From CAIKMD01 sp035605975 (GTDB lineage: Bacteria > Pseudomonadota > Alphaproteobacteria > ATCC43930 > CGMCC-115725): 64,000 nt of DNA. The stretch covers positions 1-64,000 of the forward strand of contig DATNGG010000014.1 in NCBI GenBank assembly GCA_035605975.1, given 5' to 3'. A program made the position numbers and the translations under genes. The notes beneath the pieces were generated by a model, which searched no databases, was not told where the DNA came from, and saw nothing but the letters and a program-made list of their open reading frames with translations. This document shows, in pieces, positions 8,450 through 17,072 of the stretch. Positions within the stretch are counted from its first letter, which is position 1. Each line of letters starts with the position of its first letter.

Positions 8450-9433
8450 TTAGGCGTCGAGCACCAGCCGCGAGCCTTTGACGCGCGAGACGCAGATGCA
8501 CATGCGCTTGTCGCCCTGCTTCTCCTCGGGCTTCAGCACATGATCGCGATGCTCGATCGGCCCATCGGCGGCGACGACGGTCATCGGACAAATTCCGCAC
8601 TCGCCGCGGCCGCAATAAAATTTCGGCGTATGTCCCGACGACAGCATGGTCTCGAGAATGCTCGCATCCGCCGGAATGTGCAGCTCGACGCCCGAGCGCC
8701 GCAGCAGCACATCGAATTCCGTATTCTCGACTCGCACGGGCGGGGGCGGCGCAAAGCATTGCTCGTGTATCTGCAACCGCGACAGCCCGGCGGCGCTCGC
8801 GGCGGCGACCACGGCCTGGTTGAGCGCGTAAGTGCCGCAGACATAGACCTCGGACGGATAGGTGAGCGCTTGGACCAGCGCCTTCACATCGAGCGGCTCG
8901 GCCGCGTTGCTCTCCGCGTGCAGAATGGCACGGCCGCCGGTGAGCGCCTCGATCTCCTCGCGATAGGCCATCTGGCTCTTATCCGGCGCGAGATAGGCGA
9001 GGGCGAAGGGCAGGCCCTCGCGTTTGAGGCGCCGCGCCATCGCATAGATCGGCGCAATGCCGATGCCGCCGGCGATGAGCAGGCGATTGGCCTTGTGGGT
9101 CTCGAGCGCGAAATTGTTGCGCGGCGCGGAAATGCCAAGGCTCGTGCCGATGTCGACCCGCTCGCACAAAAACCGCGCGCCGCCCGCGCCCTCGGCGCGG
9201 CGTTCGACCGCGATGCGATAGGTATCCGGCGGATCGTCGCTCGCGAGCGTCCCGCCGAGCAGCGAATAGCCGCGCATCGCCTCGCTGCCGTCATCGAGCG
9301 TGACATCGATCTCGACATGCGCGCCGGGCGCGTAGGCGGGCAGGCCCGCGCCGTCCTTCGCGCGCAGGACGAGCTCGCGGATCGCCGCGGTGCGCTTGAC
9401 GATCGATGCGACGCTGACTTCGTATTGGCCCAT
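8450..9433 (-). CDS. PDR/VanB-type oxidoreductase: flavin-NAD(P)H reductase with C-terminal [2Fe-2S] ferredoxin domain
   Basis: About 327 residues arranged like phthalate dioxygenase reductase. A flavin-binding barrel comes first with the R-x-Y-S motif (RGYSLLGG). An NAD(P)H-binding domain follows (LLIAGGIGIAPIYAM). The C-terminal plant-type ferredoxin has cysteines in CGRGECGIC and a last cysteine in KRMCICVS. Such proteins normally feed a Rieske oxygenase, but none is seen here. The gene lies between cobC and the cobalamin riboswitch, transcribed away from the latter. A role in reducing cobalt(II) corrinoids before adenosylation is therefore possible but is inference. Start MGQYEVSVA at 9433 is preferred; 18 more codons upstream are open. 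Confidence 0.85.
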   Translation of the reverse strand: MGQYEVSVASIVKRTAAIRELVLRAKDGAGLPAYAPGAHVEIDVTLDDGSEAMRGYSLLGGTLASDDPPDTYRIAVERRAEGAGGARFLCERVDIGTSLGISAPRNNFALETHKANRLLIAGGIGIAPIYAMARRLKREGLPFALAYLAPDKSQMAYREEIEALTGGRAILHAESNAAEPLDVKALVQALTYPSEVYVCGTYALNQAVVAAASAAGLSRLQIHEQCFAPPPPVRVENTEFDVLLRRSGVELHIPADASILETMLSSGHTPKFYCGRGECGICPMTVVAADGPIEHRDHVLKPEEKQGDKRMCICVSRVKGSRLVLDA

Positions 9434-9502
9434 CGGCCCTCTCGGAGGTTGGCCGTCGAGGGACGATAGCGCTCGGCCCGGCTGCATGCTAGGTTCGTCC
9501 GC

Positions 9503-9649
9503 GCGATGCGACAGGGAAGCCGGTGCGATGCCGGCGCTGCCCCCGCAACTGTAAGCGGCGAGACCGCGGCATGCATGCCACTGGCGGAGCGTTTCCGCCG
9601 GGAAGGCGCAAGCGGTCTATGACCCCGAGCCAGGAGACCTCCGCATCGC
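9503..9649 (+). promoter_or_regulatory. Cobalamin riboswitch (aptamer) upstream of cobU
   Basis: The conserved core is clear in order: ACAGGGAA at 9511-9518, GGTG and the bulged A before CCGG, CCCCCGCAACTGT near 9540-9552, GCCACTG at 9577-9583, GGGAAGG at 9600-9606, and the B12 box AGCCAGGAGACCT at 9628-9640. The outer helix P1 is a perfect 8-bp pairing of GCGATGCG (9503-9510) with CGCATCGC (9642-9649). It binds adenosyl- or another cobalamin form and controls the cobU-cobW-cobN-cobO-cobQ operon that begins about 35 bases later. No second copy was found in front of the other corrin operons. Confidence 0.97.
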
Positions 9650-9687
9650 CTCGTCACGCGACCACCCTCGGGCGGAGGAGTGTCTTG
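9638..9687 (+). promoter_or_regulatory. Riboswitch expression platform overlapping the cobU ribosome binding site
   Basis: CCTCCGC at 9638-9644, the 3' end of the aptamer, is a perfect complement of GCGGAGG at 9672-9678, which holds the Shine-Dalgarno of the TTG start at 9685. This pairing excludes helix P1/P2 of the aptamer because it uses the same 3' strand bases. No T-run follows a hairpin here, so control of translation initiation is more likely than termination. Whether the ligand hides or exposes the site cannot be decided by eye. Confidence 0.6.
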
Positions 9688-10245
9688 CCGGCAGAGAGTC
9701 TTTCCACCTCGAGTGATGCCGCGCGCGCGGCTTTGCCGCGCATTGTCCTCATCCTCGGCGGCGCGCGCTCGGGGAAAAGCCGCTTCGCCGAGAGCCTCGT
9801 CGCGCAAGCCTCGGCAAAGGCGCTCTACATCGCGACCGGGGAGCGCCGCGATCCGGAAATGATCGCGCGAATCGCGGCGCACCGCGCGCGGCGCGGCGCG
9901 GCTTGGACGACAATCGAAGAGCCGCTCGAGCTGGTCAATTGCCTCCTTGGCTTGCCGCCCGAGTCGCCGCCGGTCCTCATCGACTGCCTGACCCTGTGGC
10001 TCAGCAATCTCATGGAAGCCAACCGCGATATCGGCTTCGAGATCGAGCGGCTGCGCAGCGCGCTAGCGCAAGTGAACATGCCCGTCATCCTTGTCGCCAA
10101 CGAGGTCGGCCTCGGCATCGTGCCCGACAATGCGCTGGCACGCGCCTTTCGCGATCATGCCGGCCGGCTCAATCAAAGCATTGCCGCGATTGCCCAGCGC
10201 GTCGTCTTCATGGCGGCGGGCCTGCCCATGACGCTCAAAGGATGA
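9685..10245 (+). CDS. cobU: Bifunctional adenosylcobinamide kinase / guanylyltransferase CobU
   Basis: A 186-residue cytosolic enzyme that phosphorylates adenosylcobinamide and transfers GMP to it. It has the P-loop GGARSGKS at 25-32, ALYIATGERRDPEM, and the second conserved block LIDCLTLWLSNLM followed by LVANEVGLGIVP. Length suits the family (about 180). I chose the TTG at 9685 because it follows a GGAGGAG Shine-Dalgarno; the upstream ATG at 9523 lies inside the riboswitch and cannot be the start. It is the first gene of the riboswitch-controlled operon and overlaps cobW by four bases. It equals CobP of P. denitrificans. Confidence 0.92.
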   Translation: MPAESLSTSSDAARAALPRIVLILGGARSGKSRFAESLVAQASAKALYIATGERRDPEMIARIAAHRARRGAAWTTIEEPLELVNCLLGLPPESPPVLIDCLTLWLSNLMEANRDIGFEIERLRSALAQVNMPVILVANEVGLGIVPDNALARAFRDHAGRLNQSIAAIAQRVVFMAAGLPMTLKG

Positions 10246-11258
10246 ATGCGATGCGCAAGATTCCGGCGACGATCGTCACGGGCTTTCTCGGCGCCGGCAA
10301 GACGAGCCTGCTGCGCCACCTCGTCGCCCATGCCGGCGCACGCCGTCTCGCGCTCATCATCAACGAATTCGGCGAGCTGGGCATCGATCGCGAGCTGCTG
10401 CTCGGCTGTGGCGATCAATCCTGCGGCGCAAGCGACGTGGTCGAGCTCGCCAATGGCTGCATTTGCTGCACCGTGGCGGAAGATTTCCTGCCGGCGCTCG
10501 AGCGGCTGATCGACCGCGCCGATCCGCCCGACCATATCGTGATCGAGACCTCGGGCCTCGCTTTGCCGAAACCGTTGGTCCAGGCCTTCAACTGGCCGGA
10601 GATCAAGGCACGCGTCACCGTCGACGGCGTCGTCGCGGTGATCGACGCGCCGGCGGTGGCGGCAGGGCGCTTTGCCTCGACCACGCCCGAGCTCCTCCAC
10701 GACAATCCGCTCGATGAGGTGTTCGGCGATCAATTGGCTTGCGCCGATCTGGTCGTGCTCAACAAAACCGATCTCGCCGATGCCGCAACGCTCGATCGCG
10801 TGGGGGGCGCGGTGCGCGCGCGGCTGCGCGCCGGTGCCAAATCCATCACCGCCGCCTTCGGCCGGATCGCCCCCGCAGTGCTGCTGGGGCTCTCCGCTGC
10901 GGCGGAAGAGGATCTCGATACCCGCCCCTCGCAGCATGATCTCGCCGGCGCGCACGACCATGACGATTTCGAGAGCTTCGTCGTCAGCCTTGGCCCCGTC
11001 GGCGATCCGGCGCAGCTAGGCCTGGCTTTGTCGCGCGTGATGCAGTCGCATGACATTCTTCGCCTCAAAGGCTTTCTCGATGTGCCGAACAAAGCGTTCC
11101 GGCATGTGATCCAGGCCGTCGGACCGCGCATCGAGCAGTATTTCGACCGGCCCTGGGGCGCGGAGGAACAGCGCCTCTCGCGCCTTGTGGTCATCGGGCG
11201 CAAAGGCCTCGAACGCGCGCCGATCGCCGCGGCGCTTGCCGCCGCGGTTTCGCCGTGA
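10242..11258 (+). CDS. cobW: CobW, GTP-binding metallochaperone of cobalamin synthesis
   Basis: A 338-residue G3E-family GTPase. The Walker A motif is GFLGAGKTS at 14-22, the metal-binding CxCC is Cys73, Cys75 and Cys76 in NGCICC, and the GTP-specificity NKTD is in VVLNKTDLADA. The C-terminal domain contains an AHDHDD stretch that may also bind metal. The family includes zinc and cobalt chaperones; location between cobU and cobN supports cobalt delivery to cobaltochelatase. The ATG at 10242 overlaps the cobU stop, and an internal ATG at 10251 is an alternative. Confidence 0.93.
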   Translation: MNAMRKIPATIVTGFLGAGKTSLLRHLVAHAGARRLALIINEFGELGIDRELLLGCGDQSCGASDVVELANGCICCTVAEDFLPALERLIDRADPPDHIVIETSGLALPKPLVQAFNWPEIKARVTVDGVVAVIDAPAVAAGRFASTTPELLHDNPLDEVFGDQLACADLVVLNKTDLADAATLDRVGGAVRARLRAGAKSITAAFGRIAPAVLLGLSAAAEEDLDTRPSQHDLAGAHDHDDFESFVVSLGPVGDPAQLGLALSRVMQSHDILRLKGFLDVPNKAFRHVIQAVGPRIEQYFDRPWGAEEQRLSRLVVIGRKGLERAPIAAALAAAVSP

Positions 11259-11265
11259 GGGCGCG

Positions 11266-14200
11266 ATGCATCTCTTAGCCGCGATTCCCGGTACGGTCAG
11301 CGACGGCGCGGCGGCGATCGATCTCGGCCAGACGCCGGGCGACATCGTCGTGCTCTCCGCGGCGGATAGCGACCTTGCCTGCCTCGCCGCGGCGCAGCGG
11401 CGGCTGATCGCCGAGGACGCGGCGTGGCCGAGCCTGCGTCTCGCGAGCCTGTTGCGGCTCGGGCACAATTTCTCGGTTGATCTCTATCTCGACAAGGTGG
11501 CCCGGCACGCGCGGCTAGTGATCGCGCGCATCCTCGGCGGACGGTCTTATTGGAGCTATGGCGTCGAGCGCCTGGCCGAGCTCGCACGCGCTCGCGGCAT
11601 CGCGCTCGCGCTGTTGCCGGGCGACGATCAGCCCGATGCCGAGCTGACGCAATTCTCGACGCTCGATGCCGCGTCGCTGCACCGGCTGTGGCGCTATCTC
11701 GCCGAGGGCGGGCCCGCCAATGCCGAGCAATGCCTGCGCTATGCTTCGAGCCTCATCGGCAAATCGGCGCCGTGGCAGGAGCCGGCACCGCTGCTGCATG
11801 CTGGGCTCTACTGGCCGGGGCTGAGCTTCGCGGGGCTCGATGACATTTCGCGGCACTGGCAAAAGGACGCGCCGGTGGCGGCGCTCGTCTTCTATCGCGC
11901 GCTGATGCTGGCGGCCAATACCGGTCCGGTCGATGCGCTGATCGCGGCGCTGCGCGAGCGCGGGCTCAATCCCTTGCCGATTTTCGTCGCCTCGCTGAAG
12001 GACGCGCCAAGCGCGGCCATCCTCGATGCGCTGCTGGCGCAGGCGCCGCCCAATCTCGTGCTCAACGCGACCGGTTTTGCGGTCTCGACCGGCAAGGGCG
12101 AGGCAGGGCCTTTCGTGCCCTATGACTGCCCGGTGCTGCAGGTGATCTTCGCCGGCGGCAGCGAGGAGGCCTGGCGTGCCGGCCTGCGCGGTCTCGATGC
12201 GCGCGACATCGCCATGAACATCGCCCTGCCGGAGCTCGATGGCCGCATCATCACGCGCGCCGTCTCCTTCAAGGCACAGCCGGCGCGCGATCCTCTGACC
12301 GAGGCCGATCTCACGCTTTACCGTGCCGTGCCCGACCGCGTCGCATTCACCGCCGATCTCGCGCGCAATTGGGCGAGGCTGCGGCGAATGCCGGCCGAAG
12401 AGCGCCGCGTCGCGCTGGTGCTCGCCAATTACCCGCATCGCGATGGGCGTATCGGCAATGGCGTCGGCCTCGACACGCCCGCCTCGATCGTCGAGGCGTT
12501 GCGCGGCCTGAAGGCGGCCGGCTACCGCGTCGAGGATATTCCCGAAGACGGCGATACGCTGATCGCGCGCCTTCAGGCCGGGCCGACCAATGCCGGCCGC
12601 GCGCGTGAAGCGGAGGAGAGCTTCGCGCGCAGTGATTATGCGGCATTCTTCGCCTCGCTGCCGCTCGATGCGCAAGAGACGGTCAATGGGCGCTGGGGCG
12701 CGCCCGAGCGCGATCCGTTCTTTCGCGACAGCCGGCTCGATTGCGGCGCTTTCGCCATTCCGGCGATACGCTGCGGCAATGTCATCGTCGCGATCCAACC
12801 TTCGCGCGGCTACGACATCGACCCCAAATCCTCTTATCACGCGCCGGATTTGCCGCCGCCGCATGGCTATCTCGCCTTCTATGCCTGGCTCAGCGACACG
12901 GCGCGGGTGCATGCCGTCGTCCATTTCGGCAAGCACGGCAATCTCGAATGGCTGCCCGGCAAGGCGGTGGCGCTGTCGGCCGCGTGCTTTCCCGAGGCTG
13001 CACTCGGGCCCTTGCCGCATCTCTACCCCTTCATCGTCAACGATCCCGGCGAAGGCACGCAGGCCAAGCGCCGCTCCCAGGCCGTCATCATCGATCATCT
13101 GACGCCGCCTTTGACGCGCGCCGAAAGCTATGGCCGGTTCGCCGAGCTCGAGCGGCTGGTCGACGAATATTACGCGGCTGCGGCGGGCGATCCGCGACGC
13201 GTCAAGCTGCTCGGCGCGCAGATTCTCGATCTGGTGCGCGCCGCCGGCCTCGATCAGGATTGCGGCATCGCGCGGCATGAAAGCGAGACGGAGGCGCTGA
13301 AGAAGCTCGACGCCTATCTCTGCGAGCTGAAGGAGATGCAGATTCGCGACGGGCTGCATGTCTTCGGCCGCTCGCCCGACAGCGCCGATCTTCTGGTCGC
13401 GCTGGCGCGCCTGCCGCGCGGCACCGCGCCGCATCAGGCGTCGCTGATCCGTGCCCTGGCGGAGGATTTGGCGCTGGGCTTCGATCCGCTCGACGCCGCG
13501 CTCGAAGCGCCTTGGCAAGGGCCGCGGCCCGCGGCGCTGGCCGGTACCGCGCCCTGGCGCAGCCATGGCGATACGGTCGAGCGGCTGGAAGGCCTTGCCC
13601 GCGCTCTCGTCGCCGGCACGCAAGACGCGGATCGCGGCTGGTCGTGCAGTCGCGCGGTGCTTGGCTGGATCGACAATGCGTTGCGGCCGGCGATTGCCGC
13701 TTGCGGTCGCGCGGAGATCGAGGGTCTCCTCAAAGGCCTCGATGGGCGTTTCGTTCCGCCGGGGCCTTCGGGCGCCCCCTCGCGCGGCCGGCCCGAGGTT
13801 CTGCCGACCGGGCGCAATTTCTTCTCGCTCGATATGCGCGCCGTGCCGACCCCGGCGGCGTGGCAGCTCGGCTGGAAATCCGCCTCGCTCCTCATCGTGC
13901 GCCACGCGCAGGAGCACGGCGCCTATCCGAAAAGCCTCGCGCTCTCCGCCTGGGGCACCGCCAATATGCGCACCGGCGGCGATGACATCGCGCAGGGCTT
14001 GGCGCTGATGGGCGTGCGTCCGCGCTGGGAGGAACGGACCGGCCGCGTTATCGGCTTCGAGATCCTACCGGTGTCGGTGCTCGACCGGCCGCGCATCGAC
14101 GTCACCTTGCGAGTCTCGGGCTTCTTCCGCGACGCGTTCCCGAACCTCATCGACCTCTTCGACAGCGCGGCGCGCGCGGTCGCGGCGCTCGATGAAGAGG

Positions 14201-14985
14201 CGAGCGTCAACCCGCTGGCGGTGCGCGTCGCGCAAGATCGCCGCACGCTTGAGGCGCAGGGAATCGCACCGGCGGAAGCCGAGCACCGCGCCGGTTTCCG
14301 CGTCTTCGGCTCGAAGCCGGGTGCCTATGGCGCGGGGCTCCAGGCGCTGATCGACGAGCGCGGCTGGGCCGATGCGGGCGATCTCGCCAAGGCTTATCTC
14401 GCCTGGGGCGGCTTCGCTTATGGCGCCGGCGCAGCGGGGCAGGAGGCGCAATCGCTTTTCCGTGCGCGGCTCAAATCCGTCGAAGCCGTCATCCAGAATC
14501 AGGACAATCGCGAGCACGATCTGCTCGACAGCGACGATTACTATCAATTCGAGGGCGGGCTCGCAGTCGCGATCGGCCATCTCGCGGGTATGGCGCCGGC
14601 GATCTATCACAACGATCATTCGCGGCCCGAGGCGCCGCGCATCCGCAGCCTCGGCGAGGAGATCGGCCGGGTCGTTCATGGCCGCGCCGCCAATCCCAAA
14701 TGGCTCAACGGCGTGATGCGGCACGGCTATAAGGGCGGCTTCGAGATCGCGGCGACGGTCGATTATCTCTTCGCCTTCGCCGCGACGACCAAGGCGGTGA
14801 AGGACCATCATTTCGACGCGCTCTATGACGCCTATCTCGGCGATCCCGAGGTGCGAGATTTCCTTCAGGCGCACAACCCAGCCGCCTTGCAAGAGATCGA
14901 GGCGCGGTTTGCTGAGGCGCTCGAGCGCGGCCTATGGCGGCCGAAACGCAATCACCTGCGCGAGAAACTCGGGATCAAGGCATGA
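11266..14985 (+). CDS. cobN: Cobaltochelatase large subunit CobN
   Basis: A 1239-residue protein matching the usual length of the large subunit of ATP-dependent cobaltochelatase. Motifs of the CobN/ChlH family include VVHFGKHGNLEWLPGK, HLYPFIVNDPGEGTQAKRR and LSAWGTANMRTGGDDIAQGL. It inserts cobalt into hydrogenobyrinate a,c-diamide together with the AAA+ subunits CobS and CobT, neither of which is in this window. Its presence beside early-insertion genes (cbiX, cbiD, cbiG) is notable. It starts seven bases after cobW and overlaps cobO by four. Confidence 0.96.
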   Translation: MHLLAAIPGTVSDGAAAIDLGQTPGDIVVLSAADSDLACLAAAQRRLIAEDAAWPSLRLASLLRLGHNFSVDLYLDKVARHARLVIARILGGRSYWSYGVERLAELARARGIALALLPGDDQPDAELTQFSTLDAASLHRLWRYLAEGGPANAEQCLRYASSLIGKSAPWQEPAPLLHAGLYWPGLSFAGLDDISRHWQKDAPVAALVFYRALMLAANTGPVDALIAALRERGLNPLPIFVASLKDAPSAAILDALLAQAPPNLVLNATGFAVSTGKGEAGPFVPYDCPVLQVIFAGGSEEAWRAGLRGLDARDIAMNIALPELDGRIITRAVSFKAQPARDPLTEADLTLYRAVPDRVAFTADLARNWARLRRMPAEERRVALVLANYPHRDGRIGNGVGLDTPASIVEALRGLKAAGYRVEDIPEDGDTLIARLQAGPTNAGRAREAEESFARSDYAAFFASLPLDAQETVNGRWGAPERDPFFRDSRLDCGAFAIPAIRCGNVIVAIQPSRGYDIDPKSSYHAPDLPPPHGYLAFYAWLSDTARVHAVVHFGKHGNLEWLPGKAVALSAACFPEAALGPLPHLYPFIVNDPGEGTQAKRRSQAVIIDHLTPPLTRAESYGRFAELERLVDEYYAAAAGDPRRVKLLGAQILDLVRAAGLDQDCGIARHESETEALKKLDAYLCELKEMQIRDGLHVFGRSPDSADLLVALARLPRGTAPHQASLIRALAEDLALGFDPLDAALEAPWQGPRPAALAGTAPWRSHGDTVERLEGLARALVAGTQDADRGWSCSRAVLGWIDNALRPAIAACGRAEIEGLLKGLDGRFVPPGPSGAPSRGRPEVLPTGRNFFSLDMRAVPTPAAWQLGWKSASLLIVRHAQEHGAYPKSLALSAWGTANMRTGGDDIAQGLALMGVRPRWEERTGRVIGFEILPVSVLDRPRIDVTLRVSGFFRDAFPNLIDLFDSAARAVAALDEEASVNPLAVRVAQDRRTLEAQGIAPAEAEHRAGFRVFGSKPGAYGAGLQALIDERGWADAGDLAKAYLAWGGFAYGAGAAGQEAQSLFRARLKSVEAVIQNQDNREHDLLDSDDYYQFEGGLAVAIGHLAGMAPAIYHNDHSRPEAPRIRSLGEEIGRVVHGRAANPKWLNGVMRHGYKGGFEIAATVDYLFAFAATTKAVKDHHFDALYDAYLGDPEVRDFLQAHNPAALQEIEARFAEALERGLWRPKRNHLREKLGIKA

Positions 14986-15605
14986 GCGAGACCGCCGAGA
15001 CCGAAGACGAGATCAATCGCCGCCATGCCGAGAAGATGGCGAAGCGCAAAGCGGCGCGGGCGCGGATGCTCGCATCAAAAACCGCGGAGCGCGGCCTCCT
15101 CATCGTCCACACCGGCACCGGCAAGGGCAAATCGACCGCGGCTTTCGGCATGGTGCTGCGCTGCCTTGGCCATGGCATGCGCGTCGGCATCGTGCAATTC
15201 GTCAAAGGCGCGTGGGAAACGGGCGAGCGCAAGGTGCTCGAAGCTTACCCCGAACTCGTCACCTGCCGCGCGATGGGCGAAGGCTTCACCTGGGACACGC
15301 AGGATCGTGTGCGCGACATCGCGGCGGCGCGCGCCGCCTGGGGGGCGGCGAAGGCGATGATCGCCGATCCTTCCTACAAGCTCGTGCTCTTGGACGAGCT
15401 CAACATCGTGCTGCGCTACGATTATCTGCCGCTCGATGAAGTGATCGCGGTTTTGAAGGCGAAGCCGCGCGATCTTCACCTCGTCGTCACCGGCCGGAAC
15501 GCCAAGCCGGAGCTCATCGAGATTGCCGACCTCGTCACCGAGATGACGATGGTGAAGCATCCCTTCCGTTCCGGCGTCAAGGCACAGCGAGGGATCGAGT
15601 TCTGA
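14982..15605 (+). CDS. cobO: Cob(I)yrinate a,c-diamide adenosyltransferase CobO
   Basis: A 207-residue CobA/BtuR-type adenosyltransferase that transfers the 5'-deoxyadenosyl group of ATP to cobalt(I) corrinoids. The modified P-loop TGTGKGKSTAAFG is near residue 45, and the block LVLLDELNIVLRY carries the conserved acidic residues. The N-terminal 35 residues are highly charged (EKMAKRKAARARM), as is usual for this type. ATGA overlaps link it to cobN upstream and cobQ downstream, indicating translational coupling. Confidence 0.95.
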   Translation: MSETAETEDEINRRHAEKMAKRKAARARMLASKTAERGLLIVHTGTGKGKSTAAFGMVLRCLGHGMRVGIVQFVKGAWETGERKVLEAYPELVTCRAMGEGFTWDTQDRVRDIAAARAAWGAAKAMIADPSYKLVLLDELNIVLRYDYLPLDEVIAVLKAKPRDLHLVVTGRNAKPELIEIADLVTEMTMVKHPFRSGVKAQRGIEF

Positions 15606-17071
15606 TGCCGCGACCAGCGCTCATGGTGCAGGGGACCGGCTCCGATGTCGGAAAATCCGTCATCGTCGCCGGGCTCGCGCGCGCCTTCACGCGCCGCGGT
15701 TTGCGGGTGCTGCCGTTCAAGCCGCAGAACATGTCGAACAACGCGGCGGTCACCGAAGAGGGCGGCGAGATCGGCCGCGCCCAGGCGCTCCAGGCGCGTG
15801 CCGCCGGCGTTGCGCCGCGCGTCGACATGAACCCGGTGCTGCTGAAGCCCGAGGCGGAGCGCTGCGCGCAGGTCATCGTCCAGGGCCGCATCGCGGCGAC
15901 GCTGTCGGCGCAGGACTATCATCTGATGAAACCGTCGCTGCTGCCGCGCGTGCTCGACAGCTTTCAGCGGCTCGAAGAGGATTGCGATCTTGTCCTGATC
16001 GAGGGCGCCGGCTCGCCGGCCGAGGTCAATCTGCGCGCCTTCGATATCGCCAATATGGGGTTTGCCCTCGCGGCAAAGGTTCCGGTGCTGCTCCTGGGCG
16101 ATATCGACCGCGGCGGCGTTATCGCGCAGCTGGTCGGGACCCATGTCCTGCTTGCGCCCGAGGAGCGCGCGCTGGTCAAAGGCTACGTCATCAACAAGTT
16201 CCGTGGCGATCTCGGGCTCTTTTCCGACGCGCTCGATATCCTGCGCGCGCGCATGGGGCTGCGCTGCTTCGGGATCGTTCCCTGGCTCGAGAAGCTGCGC
16301 GATCTGCCGGCGGAGGACAGCATGGGGCTGCGCTCAACCGCCACGCCGACGCGCAACGGCGCCGTGGCGATCGCCGTTCCGCTCCTCCCCCATATCGCCA
16401 ATTTCGACGATCTCGATCCGCTGCGCGCCGAAAGCGGCGTCGAGCTCGATCTCGTCGTGCCGGGAAGGCCCTTGCCAGTGTGCGATCTGGTGATCCTGCC
16501 TGGTTCCAAGGCGACGCGCGCCGATCTCGCGGTATTGCGCAGCGAGGGCTGGGATATCGATTTGCACGCCCATGCGCGGCGTGGCGGCTGCATTCTCGGC
16601 ATTTGCGCCGGCTATCAGATGCTCGGCCGCCGCATCGCCGATCCGCACGGCATCGAAGGCGCGCCGGGCGTCGAAGAGGGCCTCGGCCTGCTCGAGGTCG
16701 AGACCGAATTCGCGGGCGAGAAGCGCCTTGTCGCCGCGCAGGGCTTCGACACGCTGACCGGCGCGCTGGTTCGTGGCTATGAGATGCATCTTGGCCGCAC
16801 CGCCGGAATCGATGCCGAGCGCCCGATGCTGCGCCTCGATGGCCGCGCGGATGGCGCGGTTTCGCGCGACGGGCGCATCGCCGGCTGTCATCTCCATGGG
16901 CTCTTCGCGAGCGATGCGTTCCGGCGGGCTTTTCTCGCGCGTTTGGGAGGTGCAGGTGATCCGGCGCTCGAGCACGAAGCGCGGATCGATGCGGTGCTTG
17001 AGTCGCTCGCGCGGCATCTGGAATTGCATCTCGATCTCGATGCGCTGCTCGCGGTTGCCCATGCGCGGTAA
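15605..17071 (+). CDS. cobQ: Cobyric acid synthase CobQ
   Basis: A 488-residue glutamine-dependent amidotransferase that adds four amides (at b, d, e and g) to adenosylcobyrinate a,c-diamide. The N-terminal ATPase domain has MVQGTGSDVGKSVIVAGL and the KPQNMSNNA block. The C-terminal glutaminase domain has the nucleophilic cysteine in GCILGICAGYQMLG and a late histidine in GCHLHGLF. It overlaps the cobO stop by one base (TGATG) and ends the riboswitch operon, converging on cobD with one base between the stops. Confidence 0.96.
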   Translation: MPRPALMVQGTGSDVGKSVIVAGLARAFTRRGLRVLPFKPQNMSNNAAVTEEGGEIGRAQALQARAAGVAPRVDMNPVLLKPEAERCAQVIVQGRIAATLSAQDYHLMKPSLLPRVLDSFQRLEEDCDLVLIEGAGSPAEVNLRAFDIANMGFALAAKVPVLLLGDIDRGGVIAQLVGTHVLLAPEERALVKGYVINKFRGDLGLFSDALDILRARMGLRCFGIVPWLEKLRDLPAEDSMGLRSTATPTRNGAVAIAVPLLPHIANFDDLDPLRAESGVELDLVVPGRPLPVCDLVILPGSKATRADLAVLRSEGWDIDLHAHARRGGCILGICAGYQMLGRRIADPHGIEGAPGVEEGLGLLEVETEFAGEKRLVAAQGFDTLTGALVRGYEMHLGRTAGIDAERPMLRLDGRADGAVSRDGRIAGCHLHGLFASDAFRRAFLARLGGAGDPALEHEARIDAVLESLARHLELHLDLDALLAVAHAR

Positions 17072-17072
17072 G

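Noticed and set aside
9523..9684. Start of cobU at the ATG inside the riboswitch
   Set aside because: The ATG is part of the aptamer; conserved CobU sequence begins later and a Shine-Dalgarno precedes TTG 9685.
11515..13917. Long open frame on the minus strand opposite cobN (about 800 codons)
   Set aside because: It is an antisense shadow of cobN in GC-rich DNA: Arg/Ala/Gln-rich, no recognised domain, while cobN is intact on the plus strand.
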